A stretch of DNA of 64,000 nucleotides, taken from Novosphingobium sp. EMRT-2. Lineage in GTDB: Bacteria; Pseudomonadota; Alphaproteobacteria; Sphingomonadales; Sphingomonadaceae. This document shows, one piece after another, positions 35,125-43,552 of this stretch; position 1 is the stretch's first letter; each line of letters opens with the position of its first letter. The DNA is taken from NCBI RefSeq assembly GCF_005145025.1, contig NZ_CP039695.1, positions 2,103,501-2,167,500 on the forward strand, in the 5' to 3' direction. The position numbers and the translations under genes are program-made. The notes under the pieces are model-generated. The model made no database searches, was not told the DNA's origin, and was given only the letters and a program-made list of their open reading frames with translations.

Positions 35125-35319
35125 TCAGTCGGTGAGCTTGCCGGCCGCGATGTCGGCGATCCATTCGGCGGCCTCGTCGAAATCGGCGTCGCCGTCGTCG
35201 ACCTGCCGCGCCAGCGCGACGGCGCCCGATCGGCCGAGCTGGCCGAGACGCTGAATGGCGGCGAGCAGAACGGGCGCGAGCGCCTCGGCGTCCGCCAGGG
35301 CGATATCGTCGATCTTCAT
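35125..35319 (-). CDS. Small acidic protein of unknown function
   Basis: A 64-residue protein (MKIDDIALADAEALAPVLLA) that is acidic and predicted all-helical, ending DEAAEWIADIAAGKLTD. A GGAG-like sequence precedes the ATG. It lies between the ParB-like gene terminators and leader L2, so it has its own unit. I recognise no family. Codon use looks like the flanking ICE genes. Confidence 0.6.
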   Translation of the reverse strand: MKIDDIALADAEALAPVLLAAIQRLGQLGRSGAVALARQVDDGDADFDEAAEWIADIAAGKLTD

Positions 35320-35382
35320 GGGATTCTCCTATGTTGGAATTGGAAGCCGCTGGCCGGAAGTGGCCCGGCGGCCATGCGAAAA

Positions 35383-35403
35383 GGCCCGGCGCTCGGCCGG
35401 GCC
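35383..35403 (-). terminator. Second hairpin downstream of the ParB-like gene
   Basis: The inverted repeat GGCCCGGC / GCCGGGCC with loop GCTC, followed on the minus strand by a short TTTT, lies 10 bases beyond the first terminator. It probably acts as a back-up in tandem. Confidence 0.6.
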
Positions 35404-35412
35404 ATTGGGCGC

Positions 35413-35443
35413 AAAAAAGGGGCGGAGCGGCCGAAACCGCCCC
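35413..35443 (-). terminator. Intrinsic terminator of the ParB-like gene
   Basis: On the minus strand, GGGGCGG pairs with CCGCCCC around an 11-base loop and is followed by six T (A6 at 35413-35418 on the plus strand), starting 12 bases past the ParB-like stop. This is a canonical Rho-independent terminator. Confidence 0.88.
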
Positions 35444-35454
35444 GCCCGATGCAG

Positions 35455-37608
35455 CTATTCCGCCGCGATGGCGTAGGCCGAGCCGGGCTCGTCCTCATCG
35501 CCGTCGTCGCCATCCTCGCCGAGGAACGCCGGGAGCGCCTCGCCGTCGGCGGCCGTGTCCGCGATCGGCAGGACGGGATCGACCTCCGGCATCCTCAGCG
35601 GTTCGGGAAGCCAGCCGGAATCGGCCAGCAGCCGCTCGGCTTCGCGGGCCATGTCGCCCTTCTTGAGGTGGTCGATCAGCCCGGCCTTCTGCGGCTCGGT
35701 GCCTTCGGCGACCGCTTCGAGGATGCGCGGCTTGGTGATGCGGCCGAGATAATTCTCGTAGGTCGGCCGCCAGCCCGTCACCGCCATGTCGAACCCGATA
35801 GCGCGGGCCAGGACATTGGCGTGCTCGATCCGGCGCGCGACGCCATGCGCCGAGACGCGGCCACCGCCATGCTTGGGGACCGGCTCCCATTGCGCGTTCA
35901 CCGCATAGGCCGCGCAATGGGCGAACAGCGCCGCTTGGTCGGCGCCGTCGAGCTGCTGGATCGCGTCCCATGCATCCTTGTCGGACTTGGGAAGCCGCGC
36001 CTTCCAACCGGCGTGGCGTTCCTCCATCGCCTTCGCCGCCGCGCTTTCCCGCAGGCCCGGCGCCTGGAACGGGAAATAGACGCGGGAAACCGACAGCTCC
36101 AGGCAGGTCTCCGTCCGCACCTGATAGAAGGTGGTGAGCACCATCGCGTGCAGCACGGCGGCGAAGGCCACCGAGGGGTTCTGCGCGAAGGCGTCCTGCA
36201 GCGCGACCGTGCGGGATGCGGTCAGTTCGGCCACCAGCCTGTCCGGTAGCGGCTTGATGACTTCATCGTCGTCTTCGTCGCTGTCGGTGGCGACGGGCGC
36301 GACCGCGCCACCAAGCCTCTCGGAACCCGCCTGCACGGCGATGTCCGCCGGTTCATCGCCGGTCGCCTCGATCTCCTCATCGGTCTCCTCGTCGTCGGTT
36401 TCGACGGCTTCCTCCTCCGGCTCATCCTCCGGCCGCACATAGCCGCGGTCGATGTAGAGGGTGCCGTCAGCTTCGAGGCCGACGAACACGCCGGCGCGAG
36501 CCTGCTCCTGCGCGTCGTAGGTGCGGCGACCCTGCGACAAGGCGGCCAGCTCGACATCGATGGCGGTGACGCGGGCATCGACCTCGGCCGGGACGTCGCC
36601 CTTGCCCGCCCACTGTTCCTCCAGCGCATCGGCCTCGGCGCGAAGCTCGGCGATGCGGGCTTCGTCTTCCTCGGTCGGCGGCTCGCGGGTGGCTTCGATC
36701 GCGCGGCAGTCCGCGTCGTAACCATAGGGCAGATCGACCAGCGCCTCGACCCACTTCCAGCCTTCGGCCCTGATCCTGTTGGCCTCGGCGTCGAGCTTCT
36801 CGGCGACCAGGCGGTCGAGCAAGGCCGGATCGGTCAGCCAGCCGCCGTCATCGGGCTCGAACAGGTCGCGCGTCGGCGCCACGCCGCCCGCCGCGAGATA
36901 GGCGTCGAGACCGACGAACCGCACGCGGGCATCGGACATCTCCACCATATCCTCGGTCAGCTTGTCGCGGATGAAGCTGGGCGACTTGTTGATGCTGTGG
37001 TCGAGCTGCTTCCAGAGCTGCTCCTGGCGGGCATGATCGTCGCTGACGGTGAAGGCCATGAGCTGATCGAGAGTCATGTCGCCGGCGACATAGACCTCGT
37101 GCAGCGTCGGCGAGACCGCGGCGAGCTTCAGCCGCTGACGCACCACGGCCGGCGTGACGCGGAAGTGCGCGGCGATGGCCTCCTCGCGCTCACCCTTGTC
37201 GATCAGCACCTTCATGCCGTGAAACTCGTCGAGCGGGTGGAGCGGCTCGCGCTCGCTGTTTTCCGCAAGCGAGTCCTCCTCGGCCAGGACCGGATCGTTG
37301 GCCGCCTTGACGACGCAAGGCACCAGCGCATCCTTGGCCATCCGCTTGCGCTTCACGAGGATCGCCAGCGCGCTGTAGCGGCGGCCGCCGGCGGGCACCT
37401 CGAAGAAGCCGGTTTCGGCGCCGTCGTCATCGAGCTGCGGGCGGACATTGAGGCCGTGCAGCAGGCTGCGGCGCGCGATGCTGTCGGCAAGGTTCTCGAT
37501 CGTCACGCCGTTCTTCACCCGGCGGACGTTCGATTGGGACAGGATCAGCTTGTCGAAGGGAATATCCCGCGACGGGCTGAGAACGATCTTGGCGGCAGCT
37601 TTTGCCAT
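35455..37608 (-). CDS. ParB/Srx-domain protein (large ICE type)
   Basis: A 717-residue protein. The N-terminal ParB/sulfiredoxin domain shows DIPFDKLILSQSNVRR, VPAGGRRYSALAIL and ENSEREPLHPLDEFHGM, followed by a helix-turn-helix (AIAAHFRVTPAVVRQRLKLA). The middle is strongly acidic (EEEAVETDDEETDEEIE, about residues 395-425) and the long C-terminal part is helical. It is far larger than chromosomal ParB and no ParA is nearby. ParB-like proteins of this kind may act as CTP-dependent clamps, nucleases or regulators. Leader L3 precedes it and two terminators follow, so it is monocistronic. Partitioning is therefore only one possible role. Confidence 0.88.
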   Translation of the reverse strand: MAKAAAKIVLSPSRDIPFDKLILSQSNVRRVKNGVTIENLADSIARRSLLHGLNVRPQLDDDGAETGFFEVPAGGRRYSALAILVKRKRMAKDALVPCVVKAANDPVLAEEDSLAENSEREPLHPLDEFHGMKVLIDKGEREEAIAAHFRVTPAVVRQRLKLAAVSPTLHEVYVAGDMTLDQLMAFTVSDDHARQEQLWKQLDHSINKSPSFIRDKLTEDMVEMSDARVRFVGLDAYLAAGGVAPTRDLFEPDDGGWLTDPALLDRLVAEKLDAEANRIRAEGWKWVEALVDLPYGYDADCRAIEATREPPTEEDEARIAELRAEADALEEQWAGKGDVPAEVDARVTAIDVELAALSQGRRTYDAQEQARAGVFVGLEADGTLYIDRGYVRPEDEPEEEAVETDDEETDEEIEATGDEPADIAVQAGSERLGGAVAPVATDSDEDDDEVIKPLPDRLVAELTASRTVALQDAFAQNPSVAFAAVLHAMVLTTFYQVRTETCLELSVSRVYFPFQAPGLRESAAAKAMEERHAGWKARLPKSDKDAWDAIQQLDGADQAALFAHCAAYAVNAQWEPVPKHGGGRVSAHGVARRIEHANVLARAIGFDMAVTGWRPTYENYLGRITKPRILEAVAEGTEPQKAGLIDHLKKGDMAREAERLLADSGWLPEPLRMPEVDPVLPIADTAADGEALPAFLGEDGDDGDEDEPGSAYAIAAE

Positions 37609-37636
37609 GTCGGTTACTCCATGACGAGCCGCCGCG

Positions 37637-37695
37637 AGACACTCTCTCGGCTATCCAGCCCGTCACGAAACCGAAGGCCCCCTCTCACTCTCTCC
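37637..37695 (-). promoter_or_regulatory. Purine-rich leader L3 of the ParB-like gene
   Basis: The minus strand contains GAGAGTGAGAGG, GGCC, then CGTGACGGGCTGGAT and CCGAGAGAGTG, ending about 28 bases before the ATG. The ordered boxes match leaders L1 and L4. Spacing and a probable stem through GGCC/GGTTTC suggest an RNA element in the 5' untranslated region. Confidence 0.65.
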
Positions 37696-37723
37696 TGCGC
37701 TGCCGGGGCCGCCACGCCCGACG

Positions 37724-38623
37724 CTAGACGCCGCACATGCCCTCGCACTCATTGCCCCAGAGATCGAGCTGACCGCGATCGGCCGGGGTGCTGAGATCGG
37801 CTTGGTCGAGCGGCACGGCCGAGCGGTGCAGATACACCTCGCCCCGGATGCCGCGCAGACCGGTGCGGATCGCGCGGTCCACCACGACTGCTTCGCCCCA
37901 GGCTTCGGGATCGTGATCGCGGATCTCGCGCCAGCGCATGTCGGAATGGAAAGGACAGCCGACGCAGGCGCTCTTTGGCGGGATCGGGTAGTCGTGACGT
38001 TCGAGCCACCGCAGGCAGTCGTGTCGCGACATGCGCTGCTCGATCAGCGGCCAGCGGTTGACCTGCCACGCCTCGAACGAGGGCTTCATCCGTATCAGCT
38101 CGTCGAGCGAGATGCCGATCCACTGTTCGACGACAGGATGATCGGGCGAGCGGCGGCGGGTCAGGCCGATCAGCTCGCGCACCTTCCGGCGAATGGGGAC
38201 GATCTTGTAATCTTTGGTGCATTGGCGCCGGATCATACCGATCTCGACATGGCGACGCTTTACCGTGCGGGTGAAGGCAGGGATCGAGGCCCAGCGTTCG
38301 CCGGCGCCGGCGCGCAGCAGGTCGGCACGAATATCGCCGGCTGAGACGATATGCACCGGGAATGGCAGGACGTTCGGCGACATGAGCCAGGCGAGATGCT
38401 CGCGCACGGCGCGCGGTTCCCAGCCTGTGTCGGCGAATATAGCGCAGTCGGGCATCGGCCCGATCTCCCCATGCGCGGCCATCAGCGCCAGCGTAGTCGA
38501 TTGGACGCCCGCGCCGAGGCTGAGGACGCGCAACCGAAGCCGATCGCTAGAGGGGTTCTGGCCGAGGGTGATAAGGCCCGCTTGGTCGTAATATGCGTGG
38601 GCGGCTGTTGTGGTGAGCGCCAT
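37724..38623 (-). CDS. PAPS reductase-like PP-loop protein
   Basis: A 299-residue protein of the adenine nucleotide alpha-hydrolase type. The PP-loop is LSLGAGVQSTTLALMAA (about residues 33-49), then CAIFADTGWEPRAV, and a Cys pair CVGCPFHSD near residue 217 that could hold a metal or cluster. It differs from assimilatory PAPS reductases by the C-x2-C and by RRQCTKDYKIVPI. Relatives are common in phages and ICEs and, in the case of DndC, help modify DNA with sulfur. No dnd partners are visible, so the substrate is unknown. Leader L4 precedes it. Confidence 0.82.
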   Translation of the reverse strand: MALTTTAAHAYYDQAGLITLGQNPSSDRLRLRVLSLGAGVQSTTLALMAAHGEIGPMPDCAIFADTGWEPRAVREHLAWLMSPNVLPFPVHIVSAGDIRADLLRAGAGERWASIPAFTRTVKRRHVEIGMIRRQCTKDYKIVPIRRKVRELIGLTRRRSPDHPVVEQWIGISLDELIRMKPSFEAWQVNRWPLIEQRMSRHDCLRWLERHDYPIPPKSACVGCPFHSDMRWREIRDHDPEAWGEAVVVDRAIRTGLRGIRGEVYLHRSAVPLDQADLSTPADRGQLDLWGNECEGMCGV

Positions 38624-38647
38624 CGCGATTCTCCGCGACGGACCGGC

Positions 38648-38710
38648 AAGGGCTACTCCCTCTGCCTCGTGAGCCCGTCACGGCGACCGGGCCGGGCTCT
38701 CACTCTCAGC
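38648..38710 (-). promoter_or_regulatory. Purine-rich leader L4 of the PP-loop gene
   Basis: The minus strand contains GAGAGTGAGAG, CCGG, CCGTGACGGGCTC and GCAGAGGGAGTAG, in the same order as L3 and ending about 26 bases before the ATG. It is the fourth member of the leader family in this module. Confidence 0.62.
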
Positions 38711-38835
38711 GGGGGCGTTGCGGGGGCGGCAGCCGCCCGCTCGAAGGGGTAGCGGGGGACCGCAAGGGCGCCCGCTCAGGGGAAGACTTTCCCCTCCCAT
38801 CAAATCCGCATCAACCTTGCTTCCAGATTATTTTT

Positions 38836-38850
38836 GATTATATTTTAATC
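38836..38850. promoter_or_regulatory. Palindrome upstream of the toxin-antitoxin genes (candidate operator)
   Basis: GATTA-TATTT-TAATC lies 23 bases before the antitoxin ATG in a short AT-rich patch (38825-38860) that stands out from the GC-rich surroundings. Ribbon-helix-helix antitoxins bind such short palindromes to autoregulate; the assignment is inferred. Confidence 0.55.
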
Positions 38851-38872
38851 GAGTTGATAGAAGGTGATGAAC

Positions 38873-39142
38873 ATGGCGATCGAGACAAAAGTATTGACTA
38901 CGCACGTCCCGCTGCATCTCGCGGAAAAGGTGGAAGCGATGGCCTCCCGGCTTGAACGCTCGCGCGGCTGGGTGATGAAGCAAGCGCTCGCCGCCTGGGT
39001 AGATCAGGAGGAAGAGCGTCACCGGATGACGCTCGAAGCGCTGGATGATGTCGATGCCGGGCGCGTGATCGACCATCAGGCCGTGCGCGCATGGGCGGAC
39101 AGCCTCGGCACCGACGCCCCGCTGCCGCCGCCTTCGGCATGA
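38873..39142 (+). CDS. Ribbon-helix-helix antitoxin (ParD/CopG-like)
   Basis: An 89-residue protein. Three starts are possible (GTG 38864, ATG 38867, ATG 38873); the last is chosen because GAAGG sits eight bases upstream. A ribbon-helix-helix occupies the N-terminal half (KVLTTHVPLHLAEKVEAMAS, then SRGWVMKQALAAWVDQEE). The C-terminal half would wrap the toxin. The stop overlaps the toxin start (ATGA), the classic antitoxin-first arrangement. It probably represses its own promoter. It sits near the element's right end, where an addiction module would help retain the ICE. Confidence 0.88.
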   Translation: MAIETKVLTTHVPLHLAEKVEAMASRLERSRGWVMKQALAAWVDQEEERHRMTLEALDDVDAGRVIDHQAVRAWADSLGTDAPLPPPSA

Positions 39143-39432
39143 GGATCAAGTGGACCGGCAAGGCGTCCTCGGATCTGGTCCGGCTGCACGAGCATCTGCG
39201 CCCGGTCGCTCCGGAGGCGGCGGCGCGGGTCGTACAGCAGCTCGCGCGCGCACCGGATCGGCTGCTCGACTATCCCCGGATCGGCGAGAAGCTGGACGCC
39301 TACGAACCGCGCGAAGTCCGGCGCATCATCGTAGGCAACTACGAGCTGCGTTACGAGATAGCGGACGCGACAATCTTCATCCTGCGCCTGTGGCATTGCC
39401 GCGAGGAGCGCAGCTTCGAGTCGGACGATTGA
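39139..39432 (+). CDS. RelE/ParE-superfamily toxin
   Basis: A 97-residue protein starting MRIKWTGKASSDLVRLHEHL. The ParE/RelE fold is suggested by LARAPDRLLDYPRIGEKLDA, then EPREVRRIIVGNYELRYEI and FILRLWHCREER. ParE proteins poison DNA gyrase and RelE proteins cleave mRNA; the FILRLWHCRE ending with R/E residues is more ParE-like. It is translated by overlap with the antitoxin gene. It appears complete. Confidence 0.88.
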   Translation: MRIKWTGKASSDLVRLHEHLRPVAPEAAARVVQQLARAPDRLLDYPRIGEKLDAYEPREVRRIIVGNYELRYEIADATIFILRLWHCREERSFESDD

Positions 39433-39547
39433 CGATGAGACTGGCCGCCCGAAGCACTAGGACGCAGTGCACCGCCCTTCGCCCCTATCTGCGCTTCGCC
39501 GCGAGAGAGGCTTTGCATGAAGCGCGGGCACGACGCAGCTTGGCGGG

Positions 39548-39793
39548 ATGGCCCTTCCTCGCAAATTACGTCGCCGCCAGCCTCGCCGCTGGGCCGAAGA
39601 CCTTGACGACCTTTTCGACTACACCAACCGCGTTGCGCCACGGCGGGTGTCGCGCCGGGTGCGCTGCGATGACGGCCCGATCGTCGTCACGGACGACTGG
39701 CCGGACCAAGTCCCGATCGGCGATACCGAGCTGCGGGCGATCGAAGGCCATATGCGGCTGGAGCTGGACAAGCTGTTCGGTCCGCTGCCGTGA
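39548..39793 (+). CDS. Small conserved protein upstream of the recombinase
   Basis: An 81-residue protein: a basic N-terminus (MALPRKLRRRQPRRWAEDLD), then RCDDGPIVVTDDWPDQVPIG and AIEGHMRLELDKLFGPLP. It lies 18 bases upstream of the recombinase in the same direction and is probably cotranscribed. I have an impression of similar small proteins next to recombinases in sphingomonads, but know no function; a recombinase accessory factor is a reasonable guess. The start is uncertain. Confidence 0.55.
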   Translation: MALPRKLRRRQPRRWAEDLDDLFDYTNRVAPRRVSRRVRCDDGPIVVTDDWPDQVPIGDTELRAIEGHMRLELDKLFGPLP

Positions 39794-39811
39794 AGTGAGG
39801 AGTGAAGTATC

Positions 39812-41544
<1,733 letters not shown>

Positions 41545-41674
41545 AACGGCGGCGGTGCCTAGCAGCGAGGCGCACGGCTGGCCAGCGGTTTTTGCCCTGC
41601 GGTTTGCTCTCCGGATTTCCCGTCCCGGGCGGCCTTAGCGATTTGGTAGGGACGGCACATGTATCCCGCGCGGC

Positions 41675-42085
41675 ATGGCATGGGATTCCGCCAGCGGCGC
41701 AGCGGCGCCCGATGGCGCGCCGGTGATGGGCGCGGCGATCGCGGATTCGCCGCCCGGTGCCGCTTCCCTCACCGACACGTGGAACGCCCTGCACGAAGCC
41801 GCCGCGATCGTCGGCGCGCTGGCCGGCCGGTCCGTTGCCGAGGACGCCGGTGCTTCGCCGGCGGCGATCGAAGCCTTTCCCGCGACGATTCTCCACGCCG
41901 GCGGCTGGCGCCTGGCGCTGGCGCAGCAGGGGATGGACGATCTGGCTGCGATCCTGGAGACCGGGGTTTCCGCGCGGGGTCGCTCGCCCGCCCATGCCGC
42001 CATGGCCTTGCACGACGAATTCCGCGCGGCGCGTGCGGCCCTGCTCGCGCTGGTGGCGCCCGCGCCGGTCCGCCATCCGGTCTGA
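41675..42085 (+). CDS. Hypothetical alpha-helical protein
   Basis: A 136-residue Ala-rich protein (MAWDSASGAAAPDGAPVMGA, later ALHEAAAIVGALAGRS and MALHDEFRAARAALLAL). It has no signal peptide, membrane segment or recognised domain. The true start may be the internal ATG at 41726. It lies between tRNA-Arg and mmcB on the chromosomal side. The coding call rests on frame length and lack of a better frame on the other strand. Confidence 0.55.
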   Translation: MAWDSASGAAAPDGAPVMGAAIADSPPGAASLTDTWNALHEAAAIVGALAGRSVAEDAGASPAAIEAFPATILHAGGWRLALAQQGMDDLAAILETGVSARGRSPAHAAMALHDEFRAARAALLALVAPAPVRHPV

Positions 42086-42133
42086 CCGCGCGGCCACTTT
42101 ACCTGTTCCATTTTTGTTCCTACGGTGCGGAGC

Positions 42134-42646
42134 ATGATCGATTCGCCCGTCGTCCCGCTCGCCGATCTGCCGGACAGCGCACGGACTACCCCGCGCGAGG
42201 CGCAGGCCGTGGCGCGTGGCATCGCGCGGCTGTTCGCCCGCAACGGCATCTGGTGCCTGCCGGAAATGCCGCTGCGCTCGGGCCGCCGCGCCGACCTGAT
42301 GGGGATCGACGCGAAGGGCCATGTGGTGATCGTGGAGATCAAGGTCAGCCGCGCCGACCTGCTGGGCGACGGCAAGTGGACCGATTATCTCGACCATTGC
42401 GACCGGTTCTACTGGGGGCTGGCCCCGCACCTCGACCGCGCCTGCCTGGAAGGGCCGGATTTCCGGCCCGAACGCTGCGGCGTGATCGTGGCCGATGGCT
42501 ATGACGCGGAGATCCTGCGCCCCGCGCCCTCGCATCCGCTGGCGGCGGCGCGGCGCAAGGCGGAAGTCGAACGGCTAGCCCGCGCGGCGCTGCGCCGGCA
42601 CGTGGTGGGACTGGACCCGCACTGCGCCGGCTGGGGCGAAGGCTAA
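42134..42646 (+). CDS. mmcB: MmcB family DNA repair protein
   Basis: A 170-residue protein. The PD-(D/E)XK-like core shows MPLRSGRRADLMGIDAKG, then VIVEIKVSRADLLGDGKW and DRFYWGLAP, which are diagnostic of MmcB (formerly DUF2293/COG5321-type), an alphaproteobacterial protein of the SOS-regulated response to mitomycin C described in Caulobacter. A GTG at 42125 would add three residues. No LexA box is obvious in the short upstream gap. It is monocistronic, convergent with the Gdt1-like gene. Confidence 0.9.
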   Translation: MIDSPVVPLADLPDSARTTPREAQAVARGIARLFARNGIWCLPEMPLRSGRRADLMGIDAKGHVVIVEIKVSRADLLGDGKWTDYLDHCDRFYWGLAPHLDRACLEGPDFRPERCGVIVADGYDAEILRPAPSHPLAAARRKAEVERLARAALRRHVVGLDPHCAGWGEG

Positions 42647-42694
42647 GCCGCTTCGCCACCCCGCCCGACCGATACGTTCAGACCAGACCGCCCA

Positions 42695-43267
42695 TCAGAC
42701 CAGACCGGCGGTCTGCGCCAGCAGCCAGCCGCCGATGGCGATGAACAGCACCGCCGCCACCATCCGCACCACGCCCAGCGGCACGCGGCGGATCAGTTCG
42801 CTGCCCAGGAACACCGCCGGCACGTTGGCGATCATCATCCCCAGCGTAGTGCCCGCCGTCACCGCCAGCGCATCGTGGAAGCGCGCGCCCAGCGCGATCG
42901 TCGCCACCTGGGTCTTGTCGCCCATTTCGACGAGGAAGAACGCCACCAGCGTCGTCAGGAACGGGCCGAAGCGGCCGGGCTTCTCCTCCGCGTCATCGAG
43001 TTTGTCGGGGATCAGCGTCCACAGGCCCATGGCGATGAACCCCGCCGCCACGGCATAGCGGAACCACAGGCCATCGAGCAGCGAGGCCGCCGTGGCGCCG
43101 ACCAGCGCGGCGAGGAAGTGGTTGGCCAGCGTGGCGCAGAGGATGCCCAGCACGATCGGCCAGGGCTTGCGGAAGCGGGTGGCGAGCACGATGGCGAGAA
43201 GCTGGGTCTTGTCGCCGATTTCCGCGAGCGCGACGATCGCGGTGGAAGTGGTCAGGGCTTCGATCAT
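42695..43267 (-). CDS. TMEM165/Gdt1 family transporter, probable Mn2+ exporter (MntX/MneA type)
   Basis: A 190-residue, six-helix membrane protein from ATG 43267 (MIEALTTSTAIVALAEIGDK). The two diagnostic E-x-GDKTQ motifs are present (ALAEIGDKTQLL and VEMGDKTQVAT), one per three-helix repeat. Family members export manganese or exchange Ca2+/Mn2+ for protons. The upstream yybP-ykoY riboswitch (43346-43505) predicts that expression rises when cytoplasmic Mn2+ is high, which fits detoxification. The frame extends upstream through the riboswitch, but that extension is not protein. Confidence 0.93.
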   Translation of the reverse strand: MIEALTTSTAIVALAEIGDKTQLLAIVLATRFRKPWPIVLGILCATLANHFLAALVGATAASLLDGLWFRYAVAAGFIAMGLWTLIPDKLDDAEEKPGRFGPFLTTLVAFFLVEMGDKTQVATIALGARFHDALAVTAGTTLGMMIANVPAVFLGSELIRRVPLGVVRMVAAVLFIAIGGWLLAQTAGLV

Positions 43268-43345
43268 GAACGGTTCCGGGGCCGGGCAGCTTATCGAGAC
43301 AACGGCACAACACCCTCCCGCCCGGCCTGAGCGGAAAGCATGATG

Positions 43346-43505
43346 CCATTGGTCTCGCCCGGAAGGCCCCCGCAAGGGCCGCTCCGCCTGCGCCATGGCC
43401 TCTCGGCCAAGCATGTTGACGCGCCGTACCGGCATGGGCCAGCTGGCAAGGGACCGCGCGATGCCCTGATGACAGGACGGGCGCGGTGGCTACTCCCCAA
43501 GTAAC
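43346..43505 (-). promoter_or_regulatory. yybP-ykoY manganese riboswitch
   Basis: The minus strand shows the hallmark blocks in order: CTTGGGGAGTAGCC (43488-43501), GCGTCAACATGC (around 43411-43423), and CCTTCCGGGCGAGACCAA (43349-43366). TTGG near the 5' end pairs with CCAA near the 3' end to close P1. The two loops carrying GGGGAGTAGC and the CAACA region form the conserved Mn2+ pocket in known structures. It ends about 80 bases upstream of the Gdt1-like ATG, the classic target of this riboswitch. Confidence 0.92.
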
Positions 43506-43552
43506 GCAAGCCGGTTACGCCCCGCGCGCGGCCGACGCAAGCCCCAACGCGC

